A stretch of DNA of 40,840 bases, from contig CABIZF010000019.1 in assembly GCA_902363135.1 (NCBI GenBank), positions 1 to 40,840 on the forward strand. The letters are read 5' to 3'. Under the pieces are notes generated by a model, which saw only the letters and a list, made by a program, of their open reading frames with translations, was not told where the DNA came from and did not search any database. A program made the translations under genes and the position numbers. Shown in pieces: positions 12,498 through 20,968 of the stretch. Within the stretch, counting starts at the first letter, position 1, and the number at the start of each line of letters is the position of its first letter. Source of the stretch: Lachnospiraceae bacterium. GTDB taxonomy: Bacteria > Bacillota > Clostridia > Lachnospirales > Lachnospiraceae.

Positions 12498-15206
12498 ATG
12501 AGGGTGGATACAGTGGAAAAAAAGGACGAAACATTACAGGAGACGGAGCAAAGAGAACTGCTGTTGCCGGCTGTGATTGAGGAAAAAAAGAACCGTGATC
12601 TGTGGACGACCTTGAAGACGATCCGACAGAAATTTGTGCGGCAAAAGCCCATTTCTGAGGAGTATCAGATCCCGGAATTTACTTCTCCGCTGGTGCGGGT
12701 GGAGGCATCACCCGAGCAGGGACTGACGAAGGAGCAGGTGGAAGACCGAATCGCGCGCGGAGCGGTGAATCATGCAGTGGAATCAGCGTCGAAGTCGAAA
12801 AAGGAGATCATCTGCAGCAATATTTTTACTTATTTTAATCTGATCTTTTTCATTATTGCGGTGCTGCTGATTGTGGTAGGTTCGTTCCGGGATTTGACCT
12901 TTTTGCCGGTCATCATTGCGAACACGGCGATAGGTATTTTTCAGGAGCTGCGCTCGAAGAAGGTACTCGATGAGCTGACGATCCTGAATGCGCCGAAGAA
13001 TACGGTGCTGCGGGATGGCAAGGAAGAGACGGTACCGGCTGAGGAGCTCGTGCTGGATGATATCTTGCTTTTGAAGGCAGGCAGTCAGATTCCGGCAGAT
13101 GCGACGGTCGTATCCGGAGAGGTGCTCGTCAATGAGGCACTGATCACCGGTGAGGCAGACCAGATCCAGAAGAAAAACGGCGATACTTTGCTGTCGGGCA
13201 GCTTTGTCGCATCCGGTGAATGCCGCGCAAGGATCGAGAAGGTAGGAAAGGATTCCTATGTTTCTCAGCTGACCTTAGAGGCAAAGGCAATGAACGATAC
13301 GGAACTTTCCGAGATGATCCGGTCGCTGGACCGCCTCGTAAAAATCGTCGGATTTATCATTCTCCCGATCGGCATTGTGCTGTTCAGCCAGCAGCATTTT
13401 ATCAACGGTGCGTCGATCCGCGACAGTGTGACTTCGACGGTCGCGGCAGTCATCGGAATGATTCCGGAAGGACTGTATCTGCTTGCAAGCGTGGCATTGG
13501 CAGTCAGTGTCATGCGTCTGGCTACGCAGAAGGTGCTCGTACACAATATGAAATGCATCGAGACACTGGCGCGTGTCGATGTGCTCTGTGTGGATAAGAC
13601 CGGAACGATCACGGACAATACGATGAGTGTGAAGAAGGTCATCCCGTTTAGGGCAAAAGAGATGCCGGATGCAGAAGAGATGCCGGATGCAGAAGAGATG
13701 CCGGATGCGGGAGGAGATGCCGCAGTAGACGAAAAACAGGCGGCTGTGTCAGAGGCATGTGGGGAAGCTGAGCCGGAGACCACCGAAGCCGAACAGGAAG
13801 CGCTGGAGCTTGCAATCGGCGATTTCGCAGCGGCGATGGCGACGGACAACATCACAATGAAGGCGATCAAGGATTATTTCCAGAAGCGCAGCGGAAAGCG
13901 CCCGGAGAAGGTATATTCCTTCTCATCGGCGACAAAATACAGCGGCGCGATATTTGAGGATGCGAGCTATGTGCTCGGCGCGCCGGAATTTATTTTGCGT
14001 GACCAGTATGCCGCCTACAGCGAGCGGATCGAATACTGGGGCAGACAGGGGTATCGTGTCCTTGTATTTGCAACGTATGAGGGTGTCCTGGACGGGGAAA
14101 AGCTCACCGCTGATGTACGGCCGATGGGTATGATTCTGCTGGCAAATCCGATCCGGGAAAATGCGAAGGAGACATTTGCCTATTTTGCAGAGCAGGGCGT
14201 AAAGATCAAAGTCATCTCCGGAGACAATCCGGTCACGGTATCAGAGGTGGCAAAGGAGGCCGGCATCGAAGATGCAGAAGACTATGTGGATGCAAGCACG
14301 CTGACAGATGAAAAGGCATTGTTTGCAGCCGCAGAGCGGTATACGGTATTCGGACGCGTGACACCGGATCAGAAACGCCAGTTGGTCAGCGCTATGAAAG
14401 GCCGTGGACATACGGTAGCGATGACAGGAGACGGCGTCAATGACGTGCTTGCATTGAAGGATGCGGACTGCAGCATTGCGATGGCATCCGGAAGTGATGC
14501 GGCTTCCCAGGTCGCACAGCTTGTGCTTCTGGAGTCAGATTTTTCCAAGATGCCGTCAGTGGTAGCGGAAGGACGCCGGGTGGTCAACAACATCGAGCGC
14601 ACCGCAAGCCTTTTCCTTGTGAAAAATATTTTCTCCCTGTTTTTGTCGATTTTCTCGATTATTTTGATGGTAAATTATCCGCTGGAGCCGTCGCAGATTT
14701 CTCTGATCAGTATGTTTACGATCGGCATTCCGGCCTTTGTGATGTCCCTGGAGCGCAATACGGATCAGATTAAAGGACATTTCCTTAGCAACGTTCTGTT
14801 CAAGGCGCTGCCGGGTGGACTGACTGATTTTCTCGTTGTCAGCTCCCTCTACATGTTCTGTATGGAGTTCCGGGTCAGTGAGACAGATGTGTCGACGTCC
14901 TGTACGATCATCCTTGCGATTGTCGGTTTGATGATTCTGTACCAGATTGCATCGCCGATGACAAAGTACCACTGGATTCTCTGGTTTGGTATGGCGGCAG
15001 GCCTTCTGTACTGCATGATCTTTGTGAGCCGTATTTTTGCGATCACGAGTGTATCGAAGCAGAGTATGATGCTGCTGATCGTGTTTGCAATCGTCACGGA
15101 GCCGACCTTCCGTTATTTAAGTATCCTGATCAGGAAGCTGTCTGAATGGTATACACAGCATCGCCTGCGTCAGGCAGAAAAAGCGCAAAGAAGTCAGAAT
15201 CTATAA
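12498..15206 (+). CDS. CtpE-like P-type cation ATPase
   Basis: This protein of about 902 residues has the P-type ATPase set: ALITGEADQ (actuator), GMIPEGLYLL in M4, phosphorylation site DKTGTIT (Asp near residue 366), and GDGVNDVLALKDADCSIAM (hinge). The PEGL motif and layout resemble mycobacterial CtpE, a Ca2+ transporter; the ion is uncertain. An acidic insertion with three EEMPDA units lies just after the phosphorylation site. The start is unsure: ATG 12498 is used here, but GTG 12513 with AGGGTGG upstream is equally good, and an in-frame ATG at 12462 lies too close to the likely promoter. It is unrelated to the pyrH operon that follows. Confidence 0.88.
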   Translation: MRVDTVEKKDETLQETEQRELLLPAVIEEKKNRDLWTTLKTIRQKFVRQKPISEEYQIPEFTSPLVRVEASPEQGLTKEQVEDRIARGAVNHAVESASKSKKEIICSNIFTYFNLIFFIIAVLLIVVGSFRDLTFLPVIIANTAIGIFQELRSKKVLDELTILNAPKNTVLRDGKEETVPAEELVLDDILLLKAGSQIPADATVVSGEVLVNEALITGEADQIQKKNGDTLLSGSFVASGECRARIEKVGKDSYVSQLTLEAKAMNDTELSEMIRSLDRLVKIVGFIILPIGIVLFSQQHFINGASIRDSVTSTVAAVIGMIPEGLYLLASVALAVSVMRLATQKVLVHNMKCIETLARVDVLCVDKTGTITDNTMSVKKVIPFRAKEMPDAEEMPDAEEMPDAGGDAAVDEKQAAVSEACGEAEPETTEAEQEALELAIGDFAAAMATDNITMKAIKDYFQKRSGKRPEKVYSFSSATKYSGAIFEDASYVLGAPEFILRDQYAAYSERIEYWGRQGYRVLVFATYEGVLDGEKLTADVRPMGMILLANPIRENAKETFAYFAEQGVKIKVISGDNPVTVSEVAKEAGIEDAEDYVDASTLTDEKALFAAAERYTVFGRVTPDQKRQLVSAMKGRGHTVAMTGDGVNDVLALKDADCSIAMASGSDAASQVAQLVLLESDFSKMPSVVAEGRRVVNNIERTASLFLVKNIFSLFLSIFSIILMVNYPLEPSQISLISMFTIGIPAFVMSLERNTDQIKGHFLSNVLFKALPGGLTDFLVVSSLYMFCMEFRVSETDVSTSCTIILAIVGLMILYQIASPMTKYHWILWFGMAAGLLYCMIFVSRIFAITSVSKQSMMLLIVFAIVTEPTFRYLSILIRKLSEWYTQHRLRQAEKAQRSQNL
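13659..13712 (+). repeat. Three 18-base tandem repeats inside the ATPase gene
   Basis: GAGATGCCGGATGCAGAA occurs twice exactly and a third time with two or three changes, encoding EMPDAE repeats. Being in frame and near-identical, it looks like a recent slippage expansion. Confidence 0.9.
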
Positions 15207-15246
15207 AGCCCACAGTGAAATTTTTGTGGATTTTGTGATAAGATAC

Positions 15247-15255
15247 TGGTATAAT
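15247..15255 (+). promoter_or_regulatory. Extended -10 promoter of pyrH
   Basis: TGGTATAAT combines a TG extension with a perfect TATAAT (15250-15255), about 40 bases before the pyrH start. The -35 region is poor (TTGTGG with a 20-base spacer). Confidence 0.55.
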
Positions 15256-15293
15256 GAAAGACGAAACACTTATGAAAGATAAGGAGATCAGAT

Positions 15294-15989
15294 ATGAAGC
15301 GAGTTCTTTTAAAGCTGAGTGGCGAGGCGCTGGCCGGGGAAAAGAAGACCGGCTTTGATGAGCCGACGGTTATGAAGGTGGCAGAGCAGGTAAAGACATT
15401 GGTAGATCAGGGGATTGAAGTAGGGATTGTCATCGGTGGAGGCAACTTCTGGCGTGGACGTTCCAGTGAGAATATCGACCGGACGAAGGCAGACCAGATC
15501 GGAATGCTGGCGACCGTGATGAACTGCATTTATGTGTCGGAAATTTTCCGCGCAGCAGGGATGAATACAGCAGTGATGACTCCGTTTGCATGTGGCGCAT
15601 TTACAGAGCTTTTCTCAAAGGATCGCGTAAAGCAGTGCTTTGCAGAGCATACCGTTACATTCTTTGCGGGTGGTACCGGACATCCGTACTTCTCCACGGA
15701 TACCGCGACGGTTTTGCGTGCGATTGAGATTGAGGCAGATGTGATTCTGCTCGCAAAGTCGATTGATGGCGTATATGACAGTGATCCGAAGGACAATCCG
15801 GCGGCGAAGAAGTATGATGAGATTTCCATTCAGGAGGTCATCGACAAGAAGCTTGGCGTTGTGGATATGACTGCGTCGATTCTGTGCATGGAGCAGAAGA
15901 TGCCGATGCTCGTATTCGGACTGAACGGAGAGAACAGCATCGTCAATACTGTAAGCGGAACATTTAACGGGACGAGAGTGAACGTATAA
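15294..15989 (+). CDS. pyrH: UMP kinase
   Basis: This 231-residue protein is the full length of bacterial UMP kinase, which phosphorylates UMP to UDP for pyrimidine supply. Landmarks are the N-terminal LLKLSGEAL, the glycine-rich GIVIGGGNFWRG, FAGGTGHPYFSTDTA and LLAKSIDGVYDSDP. ATG 15294 has AAGGAG 8 bases upstream. It is followed after 24 bases by frr, the usual pyrH-frr pairing. The rpsB-tsf genes that often precede it are absent; a P-type ATPase lies there instead. Confidence 0.97.
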   Translation: MKRVLLKLSGEALAGEKKTGFDEPTVMKVAEQVKTLVDQGIEVGIVIGGGNFWRGRSSENIDRTKADQIGMLATVMNCIYVSEIFRAAGMNTAVMTPFACGAFTELFSKDRVKQCFAEHTVTFFAGGTGHPYFSTDTATVLRAIEIEADVILLAKSIDGVYDSDPKDNPAAKKYDEISIQEVIDKKLGVVDMTASILCMEQKMPMLVFGLNGENSIVNTVSGTFNGTRVNV

Positions 15990-16013
15990 AGGCAAATCAA
16001 GGAGGACAATAAA

Positions 16014-16565
16014 ATGGATGAGAGAATCAAAGTATATGACGAGAAGATGACGAAGACGTTCAACAATCTTCTCAGTGAGTTTGCGACAATTCGTGCAGGA
16101 CGTGCGAATCCGAGTATACTCAGTAAGATCCGTGTTGATTATTACGGCACACCGACTCCGCTGCAGCAGATCGGTAACATCACGGTTCCGGAGCCGAGAA
16201 TCCTGCAGATTCAGCCGTGGGAGGCATCCATGGTAAAAGCAATCGAAAAGGCAATTCTGACCTCTGATCTTGGAATCAACCCGTCGAATGACGGACGGAT
16301 TATTCGTCTCGTATTCCCGGAGCTGACCGAGGAGCGCAGAAAAGATCTCGTAAAAGAGGTAAAGAAAAAAGGTGAGGCAGGCAAGGTAGCGATCCGCAAC
16401 ATCCGCAGAGATGCGAACGATTACCTGAAGAAGCTCGGCAAGACAGAGGTATCTGAGGATGAGATCAGTGATCTTGAGGATGCAACCCAGAAGATGACGG
16501 ATAAGTACATCAAGGATATCGATAAAGCGACCGAAGAAAAGTCAAAAGAAATCCTTACGGTATAA
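16014..16565 (+). CDS. frr: Ribosome recycling factor
   Basis: This 183-residue protein has the standard RRF length and motifs. ATIRAGRANPS occurs near the start, then YYGTPTPLQQI, EPRILQIQPW, and SDLGINPSNDG, with RKDLVKEVKKKGE in the helical domain. With EF-G it splits the ribosome after termination. ATG 16014 has CAAGGAGG upstream. A terminator-like hairpin follows 20 bases after the stop codon. Confidence 0.97.
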   Translation: MDERIKVYDEKMTKTFNNLLSEFATIRAGRANPSILSKIRVDYYGTPTPLQQIGNITVPEPRILQIQPWEASMVKAIEKAILTSDLGINPSNDGRIIRLVFPELTEERRKDLVKEVKKKGEAGKVAIRNIRRDANDYLKKLGKTEVSEDEISDLEDATQKMTDKYIKDIDKATEEKSKEILTV

Positions 16566-16584
16566 TCGTTTCACGGGATAGCAT

Positions 16585-16629
16585 ACAGGGGTATTACAGA
16601 TGGAGTGCAGCTGTGATACCCCTGTTTTT
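16585..16629 (+). terminator. Terminator-like hairpin between frr and uppS
   Basis: ACAGGGGTATTACAG pairs with CTGTGATACCCCTGT (15 bp, one wobble) around an 11-base loop and is followed by five T. It ends only two bases before the uppS ribosome site. It therefore either ends the pyrH-frr message or works as an attenuator for the lipid genes downstream. Confidence 0.85.
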
Positions 16630-16644
16630 ACGGGAGGAAAAAGG

Positions 16645-17352
16645 ATGAATATTCCAAATCATGTGGCCATCATTCTGGATGGAAATGGCAGATGGGCAAA
16701 GAGCAAGGGAATGCCGCGCAATTACGGACATGTAAGGGGAGCGCAGAACCTAGAGGTTATTTGCCGGGATGCCTATAATATGGGAATCAAATACCTGACG
16801 GTGTACCTGTTCTCCACGGAGAACTGGAAGCGCTCGCCGGATGAGGTCGATGCGCTGATGAAGCTGTTTCGCAGATATACAAAGACCTGTATCAGGACCG
16901 CGCGCGACAATAACATGAAAGTACGCGTGCTCGGTGATCCAACGGCGCTGGCGGACGATCTGCAGGAAAGCCTGAAAAAGCTGGTGGAGAGCTCGAAAGA
17001 CAATACCGGGCTGAATTTTCAGATCGCGATCAACTATGGCAGCCGGGATGAGATCGTGCGGGCCATCCGAAAGGTGGCGGCAGATTGTGTGGATGGGCAG
17101 CTGAAGCCGGAGGAGATCACGGAGGAGCGCTTCTCGGGCTATCTGGATACTGCGGAGGTGCCGGATCCGGACCTTCTGATCCGTACAAGCGGCGAGCAGC
17201 GTCTTTCAAACTATCTGCTCTGGCAGCTGGCTTATACGGAGTTTTATTTTACCGAGGTACCGTGGCCGGCATTTACGAAAGAGGAGCTGGCGAAGGCGAT
17301 CGAAAAATACAACAAAAGAGACCGCAGATATGGCGGTGTAAAGGAGGAATAA
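16645..17352 (+). CDS. uppS: Undecaprenyl diphosphate synthase
   Basis: This 235-residue cis-prenyltransferase makes the C55 lipid carrier for cell-wall synthesis. Landmarks are the catalytic ILDGNGRWAK with its Asp, RNYGHVRGA, LTVYLFSTENWKR, INYGSRDEI, and PDLLIRTSGEQRLSNYLLWQ. ATG 16645 has GGGAGG 9 bases upstream; the longer frame from 16600 runs through the terminator hairpin and is rejected. cdsA starts 3 bases after its stop codon. Confidence 0.96.
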   Translation: MNIPNHVAIILDGNGRWAKSKGMPRNYGHVRGAQNLEVICRDAYNMGIKYLTVYLFSTENWKRSPDEVDALMKLFRRYTKTCIRTARDNNMKVRVLGDPTALADDLQESLKKLVESSKDNTGLNFQIAINYGSRDEIVRAIRKVAADCVDGQLKPEEITEERFSGYLDTAEVPDPDLLIRTSGEQRLSNYLLWQLAYTEFYFTEVPWPAFTKEELAKAIEKYNKRDRRYGGVKEE

Positions 17353-17355
17353 ACG

Positions 17356-18162
17356 ATGTTTCGGACGAGACTGATCAGCGGAATCATGCTGGTGCTGATC
17401 GCGCTCGTGGTCATCATTACCGGAGGGCCGGTGCTGGCTGCGACGCTTTTTATCATATCGGAGATCGGAGTGTTTGAACTCTACCGTGTACTGAAGGTGC
17501 AGGATGCAGGATTTTCGCCGCTGGCTGCAGTCGGATATCTTGGGACAGCCGCCTACTATGCAATCGTATTTTTTGCCGGTTCTGCATATACTATGACAGT
17601 GCTTCTCGCAACGCTGATTCTGTGTATGGGGGTTTACGTGTTCACTTATCCGCGCTATCGGTCAGATCAGGTGACCGGTGCATTTTTCGGTGTGGTTTAT
17701 GTGGCAGTCATGCTCTCCTGCATTTATGAGCTGCGGATTCTGGATAAGGGTGTCTATCTCGTATGGCTTGTATTTCTCGCTTCCTGGGGCTGCGATACCT
17801 GTGCCTACTGTGTCGGCAAGCTGATCGGCAAGCATAAGATGACGCCGAAGCTCAGTCCGAAAAAGTCGGTGGAAGGTGGGATCGGAGGCGTAGCGGGAGC
17901 TGCGATTCTCGGGGCAGTGTATGGCCTGGCGATTGCCGGAAAGATGGGAGATGGCAGCCATATCGCATCTTTTGCGGTGATCTGTGCGGCGGGCGGACTG
18001 ATCTCAATGGTCGGTGACCTTGCGGCATCTGCGATCAAGCGGAATCATGATATCAAAGATTACGGTCATCTGATTCCGGGACACGGCGGCATCCTGGATC
18101 GGTTTGACAGTGTGATTCTCATTGCGCCGGTTATCTATTATCTGGCGCTGGCACTTCTGTAA
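17356..18162 (+). CDS. cdsA: Phosphatidate cytidylyltransferase
   Basis: This 268-residue protein has about eight membrane helices and makes CDP-diacylglycerol from phosphatidate and CTP. The family signature is near the C-terminus: SAIKRNHDIKDYGHLIPGHG followed by GILDRFDS. An upstream SPKKSVEGGIGG motif is also present. ATG 17356 has GGAGG. It is tightly coupled to uppS and sits 24 bases before dxr. Confidence 0.96.
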   Translation: MFRTRLISGIMLVLIALVVIITGGPVLAATLFIISEIGVFELYRVLKVQDAGFSPLAAVGYLGTAAYYAIVFFAGSAYTMTVLLATLILCMGVYVFTYPRYRSDQVTGAFFGVVYVAVMLSCIYELRILDKGVYLVWLVFLASWGCDTCAYCVGKLIGKHKMTPKLSPKKSVEGGIGGVAGAAILGAVYGLAIAGKMGDGSHIASFAVICAAGGLISMVGDLAASAIKRNHDIKDYGHLIPGHGGILDRFDSVILIAPVIYYLALALL

Positions 18163-18186
18163 AAGCGCAGAAAGGATTGGAAACAA

Positions 18187-19323
18187 ATGAAAACAATAGC
18201 AATTTTAGGTTCGACGGGGTCGATTGGTACACAGACGCTTGATGTCGTGCGGGCAAACGGAGATATTCAGGTGGCAGCGCTTGCGGCCGGAAAAAATATA
18301 AAGCTTCTGGAGCAGCAGATCCGGGAATTCCATCCGCGGCTGGCAGCAGTTGCAGATGAATCAGATGCAAAGGCTTTAAAGACAGCAGTAGCAGATATAG
18401 AGGTAGAGATTCTTTATGGAGAAGAGGGCCGGGAAGCGGTGGCTATCTGTGAGGAAGCAGAGATTCTGGTGACTGCGATCGTGGGGATGATCGGAATTCT
18501 GCCAACGATCCGTGCGATTGAGGCGGGAAAGGATATTGCACTCGCGAACAAGGAGACGCTCGTGACAGCGGGCCATATCATTATGCCGCTGGCTGCACGC
18601 TGCGGAGTAAAAATCCTTCCAGTAGACAGCGAGCACAGTGCCATCTTTCAGGCGCTTCAGGGCGAGGAACGCCGCAAGATCGATAAGATTCTGCTGACGG
18701 CCTCCGGCGGACCATTTCGTGGAAGAAAGGATCTGAAGGGGCTTCAGGTCGAGGATGCTTTAAAGCACCCGAACTGGTCTATGGGACAGAAGATCACGAT
18801 CGATTCCGCTTCGATGGTAAATAAGGGACTTGAGGTAATGGAGGCGAAGTGGCTGTTCGGGACGGATCTTGACCAGATTCAGGTCGTGATCCAGCCACAG
18901 AGTGTCATCCATTCCATGGTACAGTTTGTTGATGGGGCAGTGATCGCGCAGCTTGGCACGCCGGATATGAAGCTCCCGATTCAGTATGCGCTGTATTATC
19001 CGGAACGGAGATATCTGGGCGGGGAACGCCTGGATTTTGCAAAGCTTGGGAAGATCACCTTTGAAGATCCGGATCCGGAGACCTTCCTCGGCCTGAAGTA
19101 TGCATTTTATGCGGCACGCATCGGAGGCTCCATGCCGACTGTGTTCAATGCGGCAAACGAGCGGGCTGTCAGCAAGTTCCTGAACCGGAAGATCGGCTTT
19201 ACGGATATTTATGAGATCATCCGCTACTGCATGGATGCACATCAGACGATTGCGGATCCGGATATCCGACAGATCCTGGATACTGAGCAGAGCGTATATG
19301 AGTTGATTGAGAGCAGGTGGTAG
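18187..19323 (+). CDS. dxr: 1-deoxy-D-xylulose 5-phosphate reductoisomerase
   Basis: This 378-residue enzyme catalyses the committed step of the MEP isoprenoid pathway with NADPH. Landmarks are the N-terminal Rossmann GSTGSIGTQTLDV, ALANKETLVTAG, PVDSEHSAIFQ with the metal ligands, LTASGGPFRG, and SMVNKGLEVMEA. It supplies precursors to uppS in the same operon. Its stop codon is one base before the TTG start of rseP. Confidence 0.97.
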   Translation: MKTIAILGSTGSIGTQTLDVVRANGDIQVAALAAGKNIKLLEQQIREFHPRLAAVADESDAKALKTAVADIEVEILYGEEGREAVAICEEAEILVTAIVGMIGILPTIRAIEAGKDIALANKETLVTAGHIIMPLAARCGVKILPVDSEHSAIFQALQGEERRKIDKILLTASGGPFRGRKDLKGLQVEDALKHPNWSMGQKITIDSASMVNKGLEVMEAKWLFGTDLDQIQVVIQPQSVIHSMVQFVDGAVIAQLGTPDMKLPIQYALYYPERRYLGGERLDFAKLGKITFEDPDPETFLGLKYAFYAARIGGSMPTVFNAANERAVSKFLNRKIGFTDIYEIIRYCMDAHQTIADPDIRQILDTEQSVYELIESRW

Positions 19324-19324
19324 A

Positions 19325-20359
19325 TTGAAAATTATCATTGCATTGCTGGTATTCAGCGTGATTATCATTTTTCATGAGCTTGGACATTTCCTGCTGGCAA
19401 AACGGGCAGGGGTGACCGTCACGGAGTTTTCACTTGGCATGGGGCCACGTCTTCTGAGTTTTCAGGCGGGAGGTACGCGATACTCATGGAAGCTGCTTCC
19501 TTTTGGAGGATCGTGCATGATGCTCGGCGAGGATGAGGGCGACGAGGGAGAGGGTACCTTCGGGAGTAAGTCTGTGTGGGCAAGGATGTCGATCATTGTG
19601 GCAGGGCCGCTGTTTAATTTCCTGCTTGCTTTTCTGATGGCACTTTTTATTGTCGGAAGTATCGGCTATGATGCGCCGATCCTGACCGGCGTCGCAGAAG
19701 GGACGCCGTCCGCGGATGCCGGACTGCAGGCAGGAGACCGAATCATAAAAATGAACGGCAGACATATCCGGCTGTGGCGACAGGTACAGAACTATTCCAT
19801 GTTTCATTCCGGAGAGACCGTCGTGTTTGAGTATGAGCGGGATGGAAAACGGGCGGAGGTCACGGTGTCGCCGGTGCTTATCAATGGAAGCTACCGGTAT
19901 GGGATCAGTGGCAATGTCAATGCGACGCGTCAGAAAACGAATGCGCTGCAGACATTGGAATACAGTGCCTATGAGGTTGGCTACTGGATCGAGACAACGG
20001 TATCGAGTCTGAAGCTGCTCGTACAGGGTGGCGTATCGATCAATGATATGTCTGGGCCGGTCGGCGTCGTGGATGCGATCGGAGAGACCTACGAGGAGAG
20101 CCGGTCGGACGGAGCCTTTTATGTATGGCTGAATCTGCTGAATGTTGCAATTCTTCTGTCGGCAAACCTGGGTGTTATGAATCTTCTGCCAATTCCGGCA
20201 CTGGACGGAGGAAGACTTGTATTTCTGATTGTGGAGGCGATTCGGAAAAAGCGCATAGAGCCGGAGCTGGAGGCAAAGATTCACTTTACAGGGCTGATGC
20301 TCCTTCTGCTTCTGATGGTTTTTGTGATGTTTAATGATGTGAGGAAAATCTTCTTTTAA
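19325..20359 (+). CDS. rseP: RseP-type site-2 zinc metalloprotease
   Basis: This 344-residue membrane protease has the HELGH zinc site in the first helix, a PDZ domain (about residues 115-190), and the second metal motif NLLPIPALDGG. It cleaves membrane-embedded substrates such as anti-sigma factors. The start is taken as TTG 19325, one base after the dxr stop, with GCAGGTGG upstream, giving the family's normal KIIIALLVFSVIIIFHELGH N-terminus. Repeat copy B overlaps its last bases and stop codon. Confidence 0.94.
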   Translation: MKIIIALLVFSVIIIFHELGHFLLAKRAGVTVTEFSLGMGPRLLSFQAGGTRYSWKLLPFGGSCMMLGEDEGDEGEGTFGSKSVWARMSIIVAGPLFNFLLAFLMALFIVGSIGYDAPILTGVAEGTPSADAGLQAGDRIIKMNGRHIRLWRQVQNYSMFHSGETVVFEYERDGKRAEVTVSPVLINGSYRYGISGNVNATRQKTNALQTLEYSAYEVGYWIETTVSSLKLLVQGGVSINDMSGPVGVVDAIGETYEESRSDGAFYVWLNLLNVAILLSANLGVMNLLPIPALDGGRLVFLIVEAIRKKRIEPELEAKIHFTGLMLLLLLMVFVMFNDVRKIFF

Positions 20360-20405
20360 CCGAATCAAGCAAGTCCCCTGCTTCAATTGCGCAAAGCAAT
20401 AAGCA
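20358..20405 (+). repeat. Modular intergenic repeat, copy B (5' half)
   Basis: 48 bases starting with AACCGAATCAAGCAAGTCCC and ending with CAATAAGCA are identical to bases 36462-36509. The first two bases belong to the rseP stop codon. The 3' half seen at 36510-36620 is missing. Confidence 0.9.
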
Positions 20406-20633
20406 TAAGCAATATGTTGCGGCATGCGCGAAAACAGTAAGGCGAAAATGAATGCTCTGAGGAAATTCAGACACTGAGATTTCTGAAAGGAAAGACAGTG
20501 CGGGATTTCTTCGGAGCTGTTTTTTTACCTATTTATCTGGTCTGGAGGATGCGCACACGGATATTTTATTTCCGCGGGCAACAGGCCAGGCAGCCATGCC
20601 TGCAGATGATTTTTGGTTTTTATTGTTTTAGTA

Positions 20634-20842
20634 ATAGATATGATGTTGGGGTCAAAAGGTATTTTGCCCCCTATGATACACGGATTGCTTCGCATTTCAT
20701 GCTCTCGCAATCCTAAAGCACCTCAAATTCGCTCATTTTTCTACGAAAAATGGCTACTTTTCGGTGTTTTGCGGGTCAATAAGTCATGCTTTTTCATGCA
20801 AGCATGAAATGCATGACCTTTTGACCCTTGTATCATAGATAT
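20634..20842 (+). other. Highly structured inverted-repeat element between rseP and recA
   Basis: The 609-base gap 20360-20968 holds no supportable protein gene. This part folds into nested helices. GGGGTCAAAA pairs with TTTTGCCCC (20648-20670). CTATGATACA (20671-20680) pairs with TGTATCATAG (20829-20838). Inside that, GGATTGC/GCAATCC, AAAGCACC/GGTGTTTT around CATTTTTC/GAAAAATG, and GGGTCAA/TTGACCC enclosing TCATGC/GCATGA and TTTCATGC/GCATGAAA. The 8-mer ATAGATAT flanks both sides. It could be a miniature transposable element or a structured RNA. A weak terminator-like hairpin (AAAGACAGT/GCTGTTTTT, about 20492-20526) lies upstream. Confidence 0.75.
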
Positions 20843-20860
20843 TATAAAATAACATATAGA

Positions 20861-20889
20861 TTGACATTAACAAAAAGAGATGATATGAT
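20861..20889 (+). promoter_or_regulatory. recA promoter P1
   Basis: TTGACA (20861-20866), 17 bases, TATGAT (20884-20889). It begins 22 bases after the inverted-repeat element. Confidence 0.75.
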
Positions 20890-20900
20890 AAAACAAACGC

Positions 20901-20929
20901 TTGACAACCGGAGGAAGCTATATTATTAT
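20901..20929 (+). promoter_or_regulatory. recA promoter P2
   Basis: TTGACA (20901-20906), 17 bases, TATTAT (20924-20929). The expected start near 20936 lies just before the LexA box, so LexA would block this promoter. Confidence 0.75.
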
Positions 20930-20940
20930 GAAAACAGATG

Positions 20941-20954
20941 CGAACATAAGTTCG
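20941..20954 (+). promoter_or_regulatory. LexA/DinR operator of recA
   Basis: CGAACATAAGTTCG has perfect arms CGAAC and GTTCG with a 4-base centre, as in the Gram-positive SOS box. It lies between promoter P2 and the recA ribosome site AAAGGAG. Confidence 0.88.
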
Positions 20955-20968
20955 AAAGGAGAAAAGAC

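Noticed and set aside
19484..20425. 313-codon minus-strand frame opposite rseP
   Set aside because: It is the antisense shadow of rseP, rich in His, Arg and Gln as expected of a shadow frame.
20613..20807. 64-codon plus-strand frame ending in VNKSCFFMQA
   Set aside because: It lies almost wholly inside the inverted-repeat element and has no ribosome site; the structure explains the sequence better than coding does.
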